In this document: positions 47,121 through 59,191 of the stretch, one piece after another
How the letters are laid out: every line of letters begins with the position of its first letter
Numbering within the stretch: the first letter of the stretch is position 1
Source of the DNA: Neodontobutis hainanensis
Lineage: Eukaryota; Chordata; Actinopteri; Gobiiformes; Odontobutidae
Direction: 5' to 3'
Assembly (NCBI GenBank): GCA_024349245.1
Contig: JALDNG010000077.1
Location: forward strand, 1,297,001 to 1,361,000
DNA length: 64,000 bases
Notes under the pieces: model-generated
Told to the model about the DNA's origin: nothing
The model's input: the letters and a program-made list of their open reading frames with translations, nothing else
Database searches by the model: none
Position numbers and translations under genes: made by a program

Positions 47121-47679
47121 CACAAGTGTGGAATTGGACAAATTGAAGTGTCTTTCCACTCAGGCTCAGTGCGTCTTATAGTGTCAGTCTAGAATTGAAC
47201 TTCTCCAAGGCTAATTTTGTAACAAGTCGGAGTGGCTGTACCAAAGAGTTATGCCAAAAATTGAATGTGTCTACAGACAAAGACATATAATGACAATCAA
47301 TTCCAGAGAAAGAGAGCAACATGAAGCTGCTTTTAAAGTCAAATCAAAGTGAGCTCTTAAGGAGGCCATCACAGGAAGCGTCTATATGAGCCTTCTCAAC
47401 CATACACTTCTGCATTATCAAAAAACTCTTCATCAAGATCTTTTGTATGTAAAGTATAATCCTACTTTTATAAGTTTGTCCTCTCATTACCCGGAAACAG
47501 CGTGTTGATGAATCATGCATTTGGAAACCCTTTTAAACTACAAAGGTGTAAAAATAAATAAAAAATCACTTTTCACAATTTTTTTTCTCTTTGACAAACA
47601 AAGACATGGTTGTAAAATTTAGAAACAATTTTCCTTCCTTTAATCACATGAAAGAAGTAGTAAATGATATTTTAATACA
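47121..47679. other. Non-coding DNA, nothing recognised
   Basis: AT-rich, no feature seen. Confidence 0.35.
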
Positions 47680-47822
47680 TTTATTAACCCATAATAATCC
47701 CTGTGGGGCAACCATCATGTTTTAATGTTGGTTGGGGAAAACCAGGATCTCGGAGGAGACTAACCTCAGAGTCAAACTTTGGATCTTGCACCCTCAACAC
47801 TGCTAACCACTATGCCACTGTG
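47680..47822 (-). repeat. Teleost retroposon fragment
   Basis: Inverse of the 29660-29840 family: 'gttggggaaaaccaggatct', 'cggaggagactaac', 'ttggatcttgcaccctcaac', 'actgctaaccactatgccac'. Begins with 'ttattaacccataataatcc', a 'tttattgatcccc'-like start. Confidence 0.6.
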
Positions 47823-49079
47823 ATATGTTTATGATATATGATTTTGGACTTGCAATTGACAGAGTAGAGAGTGGGAGGGGCATGACATGGAGCACACTGA
47901 CCATGAGCTAAGTCAGACTCAGGTCCTTCTAGGTAAACGTGAGCCACAAAGATGCCACAGTACACTATTTTAAGAAGAGGAAAACCAATCATCCAGGTTG
48001 ACAGTTTACCCCTTCCTTGTCTTGTGTGAAATGTTAGCAAGTGTATTACCACATCACGTGACACACTATATGTCTGTCTTGTGAAAAACAGACATGCGAA
48101 GCTCTCATGTGAACCCAGTAGACTTAAGACATGTAAGTTCCTTCTTCCTGTTTCTATAATGGCTCAGACCAAACAAACTGAGCACTGCTGGAAGAGAAGC
48201 ACATTCTTGTTTCTTTTTTGAGGACGTGTGCATGGAGAAAATTACTGTCAGAACAATTTTCGCTAGATTTATTTAATAGAGAAAAGCATATTTCATATTT
48301 TGACCGGCACTTTTGCAACCAGATGACACATTTAAAGTACAATAGCAGCTGAAACAAATAAATGGTCCACATAAAAGAACCATGGTGCTCTTCAACATCA
48401 GCGCTGAGTTCCAATAAAGTTATTATTGAGTTAATCATAATAGCCGTCAACTAAGTGCAGGTGGATGGAAGATGCACAAGTATGGAAGATGCATGTAGAT
48501 GTGGAATATTAACCTCTCGTCTTATGTCAATTAGCCTATATATTAACAATTGAACCCACAATGTGACAAATAATTCAGATTTATAACCATTTAGGGTTGA
48601 CATTAAAGAGGTCAAAGAAGTCAGTCATACATATTTAACAGTTGCTAAGCAGAACCATTAACTTGGTGTTTTAAGACTCTCATGTTAGCTTAAATAATTC
48701 CTGTCTTTATGTCTGGAACTGGTCGGTTGCACAACATATTTGTGTCATCTTAATGTCAATGTGCTGCACTGGTACAGTCACTTTAAGTCTGTCTTTTCAT
48801 GCGGGTATTTTTCTACAAAACCCCACTAGGCAATTAATTTTACCATCATATTATGTGCCCTTATGCATCTTAAAAGAACACAGTCATATCTAATCATTCA
48901 CAAAAATTTCTATAGAGTCATATTATATTTGCCTTCTGAGCTTGGCCAATACATTATTAAAGCACTTCTCCCATAAGACCACTTCGGCCACAGGGTTTCT
49001 ATGGTTACCACCATTGTACGGATACCTTTTATGAGTTCTGTGGACATCACCTCCTAATTACTTTCAGAGAACAAATTCT
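47823..49079. other. Non-coding DNA, nothing recognised
   Basis: No feature seen. Confidence 0.35.
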
Positions 49080-49480
49080 CATTTCAAATATATTCAGTTT
49101 AATTTCCAATCATTATGAGGTATAAAAAAAGGGTGCCAGCTGTCAAAGGTGGTTAGAAGTGTCACAAAAACACAGTGTGACCTCCAAAGACAGATCGGGA
49201 ATGATGCAACAGCTGAGAAACTTGCCTTGATAACAAGTGCTGAGCTTCAAACTAGCCCTCACATGGTCAATTTTACATGATCACAGCGACGAGCGGCGGC
49301 GTTGATGTATGTCCTGGGCGACTAACATATGAAGAGCAGGCCACAGTCTGCCCCACTTCACTTTATAGAGCTCCTCTTTGCTGTAAAAGCCAGCTGCTCT
49401 CTGCTGGCTAAAATATTTTCTTACCCCAGTCACACCCAGCTGACCCAGAAAACCAGATGGATGGAGGCTTTTGATTTGAT
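49080..49480. promoter_or_regulatory. Candidate conserved non-coding element
   Basis: Unique block of balanced composition: 'gtgccagctgtcaaaggtgg' (E-box and TGTCA), 'tgacctccaaagacagatcg', 'tcaattttacatgatcacagc', 'gcggcggcgttgatgtatgtc'. A minus-strand frame (49281-49643) crosses it without a domain. Low confidence. Confidence 0.25.
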
Positions 49481-51239
49481 CAGCTTTTGCTATTTCAGAA
49501 TCTATTTGCAACCAAACATAGCTGCTTATACAAAGAAAAAACATTATTTTTGATAGATAACAGTGAATAAGGTGAGCAAAATGTTGCACTGTACTCTGCT
49601 GGACAACAACAGTTTTGTAATTGTGGAAATTACCATGACACAATAACTAATTTTGATTAAAAAATAAATAAAAATCTATCCAAATTTTGCTAAACAAACA
49701 AATTTAAATTGACAAGCTCTGAAATGCAAATAACAAAAACAGCATCTATTCCAGAGCATGTAGTTTTTCTTTTTGTTATTATGTTTTGATATATATATTT
49801 ATATATATGGTACATAATTTAGACTGAACATACTGTAGGTGTTTATTGAATCTGTAGTGCCACACTGCCCCCTGTATGACATGGCATTGTTGCAGGGCAC
49901 AGCCTCAAAAGTCAGTGAATGTCAGCTGTGATTTAAAGGGCCATATTACCTCTAGGCTTAACATTAATGGAAATAAAATAAAAAATACACAATGTTTTTT
50001 CTCATTTTAATAAATTTAGCATTGGCTCCAATAAATAACTTCATTAAATGTTAACTAAGATGAATATTAAATTACAGGAAGCCAAAGAGAACTATAAAAG
50101 CCATTATGTGATAGCAGTCTTTTTTTTAAATATTGTAATAAACATTCTCTGTGCATTATTTTGGGGAAATAGTCTTTAACCTTCTTCAAGGGCTTCTCAG
50201 AATGGAATTACTGGAGTTATTTAATATAACTTTTCAGTGAGTGTAATGCTATAAAGCAAGGCCAGAATTTCTAATGGCTCTTCTCAACACTCACTGATTT
50301 GGATATGTTTGGAATTATTTATATTATATTAAGAAAAATGTGTTCCATAGTACTCAGGAAGATCTAGGAGTCCTTCTCTCTGATCACGCCTGAGTCTAAA
50401 TTGCTTCCAACGTTGTGCAACAAAGTTTCCCGGAGATCTGCTGACTCTGCTGAACCTGGTAATGACCTGGTAACGTTCCGCCAGGCTTCTGAGTGAGAGC
50501 TTTGTGCGCCTATTGGAGGAAGTCACTGACTGGACCTCCACTCTGCCCCAAAATTGCCTTGTGATCCCACAGTCTTCTTTTCTTCAATACAAGTGTCACA
50601 AAACAATTGGACCACCGGCAAATACAAGTGTTATTATTCTTACTACAATGTGTGGCAATCTACAAGCAGCATCTTTTAATTACCAGACTCCAAATTGGTT
50701 TGACCTGCTGACACTTGCAGGTGTTTACATGTTGATTTAATTTTAAGTTATCAAGACAAAGTTTTCGATGGCACATGGCGATGAGGAGATATTCGCTGTC
50801 TGGCAGGTGTCAACATTTGCTGCAGCTGTCTCATGCAGCTTGGATACACTGTTTATAATAAACGGAGACAGCACTCTCTTTGCGTCCTCTATGTTCACAT
50901 CAAATGGAAAGTCAATCATAGTTCATGACTGCTACTTAGATATTCTAAATACATTCACATGATGGTTAGAGAAGGAGCCATTAATGCTTTCAGAATAGCA
51001 AAAAATATCTTATATATAGGCCATAATTGGTGTTTTTTTCAAATTTTCTTGTTGTTCTGACAGTGCTTATGGCACTTAAAACAGATGCCCTCTCAGCCTT
51101 GCCAATTTGCAGCTTGTGTATAAAAAAAAGTTGGTAATGCAGAGATGTGACTGATTCAATCTCTGTGTGTATATACAGAGTTACTGAGCCAAAAAAAATC
51201 ACTCTTCCATTTGCCATTAAAAATACTGTAGAGTATAGG
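49481..51239. other. Non-coding DNA, nothing recognised
   Basis: AT-rich with a short TA-rich run near 49790-49808. Frames at 50329-50541, 50504-50740 and 50768-50962 have no domain. Confidence 0.35.
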
Positions 51240-51430
51240 GCTCCAGCATTTTCATTTGAGTCCATAAATACCTGCCAGAGTTAATCATGTGTCATGCATT
51301 ACAAATGATAATCATTGTCACTTCATATGGAGTGCTCAGCCACTAATGGCCCACAATCAGGGTTTGATGCAATCAGTCAGCATTTTGCTGGATCATTTAC
51401 TTGGATATTTGATTTTACAGTGATGTACTT
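51240..51430. promoter_or_regulatory. Candidate conserved non-coding element
   Basis: 'cctgccagagttaatcatgtgtc', 'acaaatgataatcattgtcac', 'gccactaatggcccacaatc' and 'tgatttacagtgatg'-like words in unique DNA. 'aatgataatcatt' is palindromic. Conservation not shown. Confidence 0.28.
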
Positions 51431-52379
51431 TCTTATTGCATAAGACGAAGGACAATCTTGTTATTTTCTATATTCTCTAGATTGTGCTGTTTAGGCTGAG
51501 ACATCTCCTCTCCATATGTATGTTATGGGTGTTTGTGAAACTGAGAAAATGTTATAACAAAGCTGTAAAAATAGGTGCTAGAGAGTGTTATAGATAAAAT
51601 AGATTTAACACATGAATAAGTAGAAAAGCAAATACGTACATCTTAATTAACATTCAGCAGCAGTCAAAGTATTGTTTAAACTGCTGATGTTATTTTCACT
51701 TTTACTTTGTGGTGGTTGTGTTTGAAAGAGGCGGAGTACAAAAGTAATGGCATTTATTTGAAATGATTATGATGTGAGGGCTCCCCCTTAGGGAGTGATA
51801 AATAGCACCAGCAGACAGGTTCAACCCACTACCTGGATTTGAAGGAGCCCAGCCCATCTGCATGCGCAAGTGGACACTTATAACTGGCATATAATTATGG
51901 ACCAAGGATATGGCAACCTTGCCTGGGAGTGTGTATGCTTGGATGATGTGAGACTTGTGAAAGTCAAACAGCTACTTATGAGTTGAAGGTGCATGCCAGC
52001 TGACATGAAAAATCTGGTTTGTTGGCCTAAGGGCAGCGAAGAATGTTGATGGGGAAAGCTGGAGGCTTGTGATTACTCCCTGAAGCATGCAGCGCTCTGC
52101 ATGACAGGCTACCTCCACATGACTCGGACAGCCAAAATGACCTCTAGACAATAGTCACAAGCAACAACAAAACAATAAGAGACTACAGTAACAAAAGAAA
52201 GAGCTAGAAATGGCAGCCCCATACTTGATCCGCCTCTGTGCAGTCAATCAATTATTGTAAATCATTCCAAGTGTATCGAGTAAACATTAAGAAAGCTGTA
52301 TAGAAGCTAATGATGGTACCACGAGAAATATAAACACTTTCTACTGCTCAATACATGTCTAAATTTTCCTCATTATTTT
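51431..52379. other. Non-coding DNA, nothing certain
   Basis: The segment 51690-51910 is less AT-rich and could be an old repeat, but no ends are recognised. Confidence 0.35.
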
Positions 52380-52630
52380 TCACTTGGCCTGGTCGTTACC
52401 ACATGACCCAAGTGAAATTCATACATTTTTCTTGATAAAAAACATCTCGGCTTATGTAAACTTATCAGCAGTGTTGTGATTCAATTTAGCAAAATACGTC
52501 TCTATACTCAGCTCGTTGAAATGTCAGATGACTAATGAAGCTCATCTGCGATCACTGTTTGCTGTTTTTCTCAATTTACTTCCTATTGCTTATTATTTCA
52601 AAGGCAGCCCATGTTTTCTGCTGTCTCCCC
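52380..52630. promoter_or_regulatory. Candidate conserved non-coding element
   Basis: Unique block with 'gtgattcaatttagcaaaat', 'gaaatgtcagatgactaatg', 'aagctcatctgcgatcac', 'attgcttattatttcaaagg' and 'gagcacgtcagttaatgg'. TGTCAGATGAC is close to a MEIS/TGIF-type site. By eye only. Confidence 0.3.
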
Positions 52631-53269
52631 CCGATGAGCACGTCAGTTAATGGTAACTCTGCTCCTGTCTCCTGGTGCTCAAACGCCAATACATTTTTAA
52701 AAGTGATATAAAAAAAACACCCTTAAGCCTGTTTGCTTTGTGTTGATCTTCCGTCTTTGTATGAAGCGTTTTTTTTCTAGTGTGTCCAGCATGATGGCTT
52801 ACTTGTGCGCACACAGGAAATAACTCAAACGAGTAGGTGCCAAGATACAGCAAGAAAATTGGGTCTCGGGAGAGTGTTTGAGATGTATTGTGGACGGACT
52901 GGGAGTCACTAGATAAGTCAATTTCAATACCAAGTTTCTGACAAGGTAATGGATGGGAGTTGCAGTCACCAGCCACTTAAAAATAGTGTGGAAAAAACTT
53001 GAGCTCAGGAGAAGTTCTTGATTTGACAGTGAATCTCCCCTTTACTTTTATAACTCTAATGAAGTTTTTTTGTGTGTGTTTACTAGCCTGCCAGAGCTAA
53101 TTTAGCAACGGCATTGACAAAAAGTATAACTGGTTGCAGTTCTTTAGACTTTCTGCAATGCCGTACATGGTGACCCATACAGTGTCTTGCTCATGGTCAG
53201 CAAAACAAGAGCTCAGAATATGTACTGCAAATGTCTGCTGACACCCAATGCTAATCATGGACTAATTAT
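52631..53269. other. Non-coding DNA, nothing recognised
   Basis: No gene. The minus-strand frame 52647-52976 (109 codons) has no domain. Confidence 0.35.
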
Positions 53270-54200
53270 ATCACAAAGTAATTACACAGCAATTATAGCG
53301 CCTATTATGTCTGAATGAGCACATTTAAAAAAGAGAGAACACGTATGAGTTGATTACAATTATACATTGGATGATTCAGCGTGGAAATGTTAAAAAGTAA
53401 ATTGCTTTGTCCTCCTGCATGAGATATTGTTTAATCACTTTAGTTCCATGTGATTAAATGCAGAGATAACTGGTAGCAGGTTTGTTCTCACACGTTTATC
53501 CTTCCACAGCAGTTCCGTGTGCATCCTGCCAGTGCACAGCGAGCACACAGGTTTTTCAAAAATGCCTCTGCTCTGCTCTATACATTCTCATTCTGTGTGT
53601 ACAAGCGTAAACATGCTCGCCTGAAATGAGCTTTTCACTGTGATGTTTATGGCTCTATATACAGTCGGCTGCCGAGTTGTAGCTATCAGGGTAAGTCAGA
53701 GCAACTCTTCCAATGTAGGAATGCAAAAAAAAAAGAAATTAACAGCAGAGCTTCACATGCAGCATAAAAGCCTCTCTTAAAAACATTAGCATGAGAGTGT
53801 TTCTTTTTTTTTTCTTTCTTCAGAGTGTGCTTCATAGATGCTGGGTGCAAGAGCCGCAGGGCAGATCCTCCATCAAAAGAGTGACGACTGTCAGATGGGA
53901 ACTTGACCAACTGAGGAGGAGGAGGGCAAAACTAACAATACAGTTCCTGGCCGGAGGCAAAGTAAGCCAAAAGACTTTTAATGGGCTTTTGAAACAGCAC
54001 TTTGACTTTGAATTTAACCCAAACCTTATTATTAATGAGGAAATGCTAATGTTCCTTCATATTTGGTTATTAGATAATAGCAATTCAAAGCAAATCGTGA
54101 CCCCTTGTCTTGAAATTGCAGAGGAAGTGCGGCTAACAATGCTCATTTGGACTCATATGGTAATGATGCCAGTGCAAGCAGCATATTCAGGCTTGTGCTT
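53270..54200. promoter_or_regulatory. Candidate regulatory block
   Basis: Mostly unique sequence with 'aagtaattacacagcaatta', 'gcgcctattatgtctgaatg', 'gtttaatcactttagttcc', 'ttatggctctatatacagtc', and further on 'cagcactttgactttgaatt', 'tattattaatgaggaaatgc', 'tttggttattagataatagc'. A plus-strand frame (53791-54243, 150 codons) crosses it; its Arg/Lys/Gln-rich start comes from 'gaggaggagg' runs and no domain follows. An exon cannot be excluded but is not supported. Confidence 0.25.
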
Positions 54201-54411
54201 TTCTCCAAGTGTTGCAATAGTGATAGTGTTGGAGAAATCCTAAATTGTCACAGTTTCATCACTCAGGTCTGCCATTACCACAGTGCTACTGTTACAGCTG
54301 TGCCTTGAACGTTGTTACGCTCTTTCAGTGCAGCATTTTGATTGAGTATGTTCATAAAACCACATAACACTGTCAATATTTTACACCAATCATAGATGTT
54401 TAATCAAGATA
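54201..54411. other. Non-coding DNA, nothing recognised
   Basis: Unique sequence with a short 'gttacgctctttcagtgc' region; no feature seen. Confidence 0.35.
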
Positions 54412-54687
54412 GAGTAACACTTTAATCTGACACTACAGTTCATACATTGTATCTACCACTTTAAGTACAATGTAACATTTAACAAACTGTAATAACATGT
54501 AACTACATAGAACATACATAACCTAACCCTACCTACAATATGTAAGTACACATAATTACATTATGTATGTACTATGTAGTTGAATGTTATCACAATTTTA
54601 TAACACTTTGTACACAATGTGTTGCATTGTATTTAATGAGGTAGATACAATGTATCAAGTGAGATGTCAAATAAAGTGAGACTCAAG
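54412..54687. mobile_element. MITE with 'aacactttaatctgaca' inverted ends
   Basis: The left end is agtaacactttaatctgaca and the right end, inverted, agtctcactttatttgacat, an imperfect terminal inverted repeat. The interior contains 'cataacctaaccctacctac' and several 'tacatgtaactacatag' words. This is a common fish MITE-like repeat of about 275 bp with no coding capacity. Target duplication is not clear. Confidence 0.6.
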
Positions 54688-54730
54688 AAAGCTAATAAAT
54701 GGTCAATAGAACAGCCTGGATTCCCCTTGT

Positions 54731-54895
54731 TTTATTTATTCTTTATTTAACCAGGTAATTAAATTGTATTAGTATTAGAGTAAACAGTACCCTACAAAGA
54801 CACAGGGAGAACAAACTCGGCACAGAAAGGCCTGACCTGCCCAGGGATCGAACCCAGGACCTTTATGCTGTGAGGCCAGAGTCCTAACCACCGCC
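54731..54895 (-). repeat. Teleost retroposon fragments
   Basis: 'tttatttattctttatttaa', 'ccaggtaatt' is one dispersed repeat start. 'agacacagggagaacaaact', 'cggcacagaaaggcctgacc', 'gggatcgaacccaggacctt', 'tgctgtgaggcc', 'gtcctaaccaccgc' follow, the inverse of the 29660 family. The two are joined or nested. Confidence 0.7.
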
Positions 54896-55500
54896 CATTT
54901 TACAAGTAACTGTAGGTCGCTAATCTGAAATACATGGAGACATTTCATTTTCAAACTATAATTTAATAGTAAAAGCAAAAGTAAAAAGAAAAGAAAGTAA
55001 ATTATCTGTCACCGGAAAAATTTAAATGTAGCTGAGCCTTGCCTATGGAAACGCACTGATGAAAAGAGGAGGAAAAAAATGACTGCATTAAAATAATTTA
55101 AGAGTCCCATTTTGATTTACAGTTCAAAGAAACAAGAGGTCCATTTAAAAGAGTCCATGGCCTTCAAAATGCTTTGTCTGTGCAGACTGAACAAGATAAT
55201 TAATTTGTGATGAATGTGTCTGTTTTGTCCTGCTGCTCATAAGTATCAAGTTAATAAAGGATTGTCATCTATTTGTCTTGTCAGGAAATTGTTCAGTGAA
55301 TAAAAAAAAAAAGAAAATTCCACATATTACTGCCATTTACACTACATCTATGGATTAAGACACAGGTGCTCCCTTTTACTGAATAAATATCATACAGACA
55401 AGCATCCTGTTGTGTACAAATCTTATTTCAAATAAATGGCTGTTCCATTAAATCTGAATGAGGTTTGCACTACTAGTGTAAAAAAAAAACAACAAAATAG
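54896..55500. other. Non-coding DNA, nothing recognised
   Basis: AT-rich with A runs near 55302-55312. No feature seen. Confidence 0.35.
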
Positions 55501-55670
55501 GAGAATCCACTAGTCTTAGCCCTACCATTTGGCCCTCTAAAAGGAGGGGTTGGTCTATAATAGTCACCCTGATGTATAGATCAATCTTCTATGCAATTAT
55601 GAAAAAAATAAAAATGGGACTTAATTAGCTTTTGTCTTTTCACTGGCGTCCCATGTGACAAGACAAAAGA
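55501..55670. repeat. Possible dispersed repeat with a hairpin
   Basis: 'tagtcttagccctaccattt' and 'ggccctctaaaaggaggggt' begin the block. At 55629-55654 it matches 2803-2828 with two mismatches in 26. In this copy cttttgtctt (55629-55638) pairs with aagacaaaag (55660-55669) to form a 10-bp stem. Family unknown. Confidence 0.4.
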
Positions 55671-57274
55671 CGTAAATTATGTTGTGAAACCTACAAAAAC
55701 AAAAACTACAACAACAACAAAAAATTATGTTATGCATTGGTTAATATCAATATCATAACAGACAAGATAACGTTAAAAAGATCTGTTGATGTATCGCTAA
55801 CGCTAGCAAACAATTTTTCAGAAACAGTACGAATGAGTAGAAGATTAAAGAAACATTAAACTTTTAAATGTTATTATTGCTACATTAGCACATTTGTGCA
55901 TGTCTTTTGCAGGTTCTTACCTCTTTTATTCAAGTGTGGTCCCCTAAAATCTCAATTTAGAGGGGTGTGTAGTCCTTCCCCTTAGCAGAGGATGATGTAG
56001 AGGTAAATAATTCTATAAGTCCCTCCAAACCTGAGCCTGTTGAATATGACAAGAAGATGTTAATCAATCATAAACGTCAACTCTTTTTTTAAACATACTC
56101 ATGTTCATAGTTGGCATGCAGCCATCTGTCATTTCTTCACATCTGTTTTTGAATTTTGTTTTAGTGTAAAGGCTGCTTTGTGTGGGCCAGACCTGGAGTA
56201 AAATATTCTACGGTACTGTCATTTAAATAAAAGCAGGGCAAGGTTTCCTATATTTTCTTTTGTTTTGGTTCTCTGATGTCTACAGTATAATCACAAGCTA
56301 TTAATTTGCTCTTAAATCACATTCAAATACTTTTACTTTTATATTTATTTTGACTAAATAAAAAAGAACAGGTACTTTTACTCCAGAAATGTTTATGTGA
56401 TACTATTACCAGAAAAATAAATATATTTTATTCAACTATACTTTCTGTTAAGATAACAGTTCTCTGTTACCAGAGGGCTATGATGGCTGTGTGAGTAGCC
56501 ATTATTCTAGTTAATGATAATTATAAGAGAAGAACTAAATTACAGTTTGAGCTGCATCAGAACATTTTACTGTCTTGCAATAGAGCATTTGTAATTACAG
56601 AGGTAACACATAATTAGCAAAGCACATTCTTTTACATGAGTTGAATCCATTTTATTATGTTCTGCTTATTTACATTTTAAATAAACTGAAATTAGTGTTG
56701 AGTTAGTGATGAGTTTGCTTTCTACCACGGAAATGTAGCTTTTGTTTCAGTGGCCATGGGAACTGGAAATAAGCTGCAGTATCTGATAGTTGCAATTAGT
56801 CGCATTTACGTCACATCTGCAGGTAAGAGTCATCCAGAAGTTTTCTGTTGTCTTTATATGGTGCTTTTTAATGATTTTATAATCAAACTGCAGTATAAAT
56901 GTTAGGTCTTTTGGTGCAATTCTAAAAAAAAATTAAGCAGAATAGTAAAAAGCAAGTTTAATGTGTGGTGTGTGGGGATTTTGTTTTTAATGTTAACTAT
57001 AAATTTACCTTTATCTTAAAATAAATACATGAATAGTATCGCAGTTAGTTTGGTATAATATATTAAACTTGAGTTCATGTAACTGATGGATCAGACGAAA
57101 GGTCAAATGAAGCACAGTTGGATGTTCCTTTGTGGGTTTACCCTTCAGCTGTGCAGAAGGCACAGACAAAGCCTCATCAACAGCACCAACACTGTTAATC
57201 CATCTCTGACAGTGTTGTTTACCGTCGTGCCATGCTCCTATTACGTCACTTTTACCTCATCAGAGAAGATTTAA
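55671..57274. other. Non-coding DNA, nothing recognised
   Basis: AT-rich unique sequence. No gene or repeat end recognised. Confidence 0.35.
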
Positions 57275-57322
57275 CATCCATCCGTCTGTCCATCCATCTT
57301 CCTTCACCTATCCGAGGCCAAG

Positions 57323-57634
57323 TCACAGGGGCAGCAGTCTTAGCAGAGACACCCAGACTTTCCCCTCGCTAGACACTTCCTCCAGCTCTCCAGGAGAATA
57401 TTTAGGTGTTCCCAGACCAGCCGAGAGACAGTCCTTCCAGTGTGGCCTAGGTCTTCCCCGGGGCCTCCTTCCGGTGGGACGTGGACATGGAACACCTCCC
57501 CGGTAAAGCATCCATGAGGCATCAGGAACAGAAGCCCAAGCCACCTCAGCTGGCTCCTCTCGATGTGGAGGAGCAGCGGCTCTACTCTGAGCTCCTCCTG
57601 AGTGATCAAGCTCCTCACCCTATCTCTAAGTGAG
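57323..57634 (-). pseudogene. LINE C-terminal coding remnant
   Basis: Two overlapping frames hold the parts: PTGRRPRGRPRPHWKDCLSA then GELEEVSSEGKVWVSLLRLL in one, and ELRVEPLLLHIERSQLRWLG in the other. It is the C-terminal end of an RTE/Rex3-type protein, frameshifted near 57540. Confidence 0.8.
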
Positions 57635-57797
57635 TGTAACGGAGTTAAAAATGCACTTTTTTCTATTTGGTTTCATTTTCAGGGTTGTATTTTAGTTCTC
57701 AGTATATTTATGTGTGAATTTTATCATTTTATCATTTTATTTTGAAAGACCGGAAGTGCACACTGCTCCCAGGTGTTTTATTTTGGTAGCGTGACTT

Positions 57798-58132
57798 CCC
57801 CTCTCAGTGGCGCATTGTAGGCTGCAGAAGGTAAGATATAATGTGCAGTGGAAAATAATATATTTTACTAAATTAACTTGCTGTATTCACCAAAACACAA
57901 ACAAGTTAATAAGACCATGTTTTTACACGTAATAGATGTATTTTGATGAGAGTTGCTTTAATTTAAGGTTTTTTACATTTTATTTGAACAGCTAAATTTT
58001 CTGTTATCTTAATATGTGTGCAGCATGGTTTGCAGCCATCTTATGTCCTGTTCTCATTTCATAGGGAGCTAGTGTGCCTGCTGTATGTGGAGACATACTA
58101 AGTATTTTTATGTCTGTCACAGGAATGTTTTA
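57798..58132 (+). other. Segment with a GT...AG interval (copy A)
   Basis: Bases 57798-57830 (ending gctgcagaag) are followed by gtaagatata. Bases 58065-58132 begin ggagctagtgtgcctg, preceded by 'ttctcatttcatag'. The interval 57831-58064 (234 bases) begins GTAAGA and ends with a pyrimidine-rich CATAG, as an intron would. Compare with copy B at 58342-58434. Confidence 0.55.
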
Positions 58133-58341
58133 TTTTTATTTTTACTCTGTAAAATGGTTTTATTTGTGCATTATAACTCCATGTAGTTACTCCACTGCCA
58201 TTAATGTGAATTTAAAATACTTTTATTGTTCATACGTGATTTATTTTAATGGAGAGTCAATGTCAATGTCAATTAGTGAATCTTACTTAGATTGTGACAT
58301 GTGTTATTACTTAGTAATAACACATATAACTGTTAGATTTC

Positions 58342-58434
58342 CCCCTCTCAGTGGCACGTTGTAAGCTGCAGAGGGGAGCTAGTGTGCCTCCAGTATGTGG
58401 AGAAATCCTAAGTATTTTTATGTCTGTCACAGGA
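58342..58434 (+). other. Uninterrupted copy of the same segment (copy B)
   Basis: Contains the two parts of copy A joined directly: 'gtaagctgcagagg' then 'ggagctagtgtgcctcc', continuing 'agtatttttatgtctgtcac'. About 8 differences in 93 bases against copy A. The junction is exactly where the GT...AG interval of copy A lies. Confidence 0.6.
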
Positions 58435-58506
58435 GTAAAGTTGATCAACTCCACACTGTGTTCTGTCTTTCGTATACGGCTTGACAAAGAGTTTACAGTC
58501 GTTATA

Positions 58507-59191
58507 GAAGCGCCCAGTTCCTCCACTTTTTGAAAGCCTGTATCCAGGAATTTGTACTTTTGGTTATGACCCAAAGCTCATGACCAACGCTGAGAGTAGG
58601 AAAATAGATCGACCGGTAAATCAAGAGTTCAGCTTCTTCTTTACCACGACAGACCAGTATCACTGCGTCACTGCAGAACCTGCACCGTCTGTTAATCTCC
58701 CGCTCCATCCTTCCTTCACTGTTGACCAAGACCCCAAGATACTTGAACTCCTCCACTTGAGGCAGGAGCTCTCTACCAACCAGAAGGAGACAATCGACCC
58801 TTTTCCGGCTGAGAACCCTGGTCTAAAACTTGGAGGTGCTGATTCTCATTCCAGCCGCCTCACACTTGGCTGCAAACTGTCCCATTGCAGCTGAAGATCC
58901 TGGCTTGATGGAGCCAACAGGATAACATCATCTGCAAAAAGCAGAAACAAAATTATGTGGTCCCCAAACCGGATTCCCTCTGGCCACTGGATCCTCCTTT
59001 AAATCCTGTCCAACATGCATCGGGAACAGGCCTGACTTACTGCCGCCAATGTGACCCAAGCTCCTGCTCTGTTCATACAGGGACCAGACAGTCCTTAGCA
59101 AAGGGCCCCGGACCCCATACTCCCAGAGCACCCCCCACTGGACACTGCGAGGGACAAAGTCAAATGCCTTCTTCAAAACCACAAAACACAT
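58507..59191 (-). pseudogene. LINE reverse-transcriptase coding remnant
   Basis: 58928-59191 holds RT motif 'FVxLKKAFDxVPRxxxWxxLxxxGVxGPLL', where the aspartate of KAFDF is the motif A catalytic residue. 58502-58756 holds the thumb-like 'EEFKYLGVLxxSEGRMEREI' and 'IYRSIYxPTLxxGHELWVIT'. The F/YADD motif expected between them is not readable. Plus-strand frames 58580-58894 and 58957-59409 are shadows. Confidence 0.8.

Larger units (their letters stand above)
57635..58506. mobile_element. LTR-like insertion within the LINE
   Basis: An 872-bp segment interrupts the LINE between the sequences for WIQAFKKW (58507-58545) and SLRDRVRSLI (before 57634). It starts TGTAACGGAG and ends CGTTATA, inverse except for one base (TGTAACG against CGTTACA), typical of LTR ends. 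Adjacent LINE bases overlap by about 4 (gtgag and gaagc), a diverged target duplication. No coding frame or internal domain is present, so it would be a solo LTR. It contains the intron-like direct repeat described separately. Confidence 0.55.

Noticed and set aside
49281..49643. 120-codon minus-strand frame as an exon
   Set aside because: No domain or splice-site context was seen; the composition resembles nearby non-coding DNA.
53791..54243. 150-codon plus-strand frame with a basic segment
   Set aside because: The basic part derives from gaggaggagg runs and the rest is not protein-like. The DNA looks more like regulatory sequence.
55501..56010. A paired-end transposon
   Set aside because: The right edge (agtccttccccttagcag) does not invert into the left edge (tagtcttagccctacc), so only a repeat fragment is reported.
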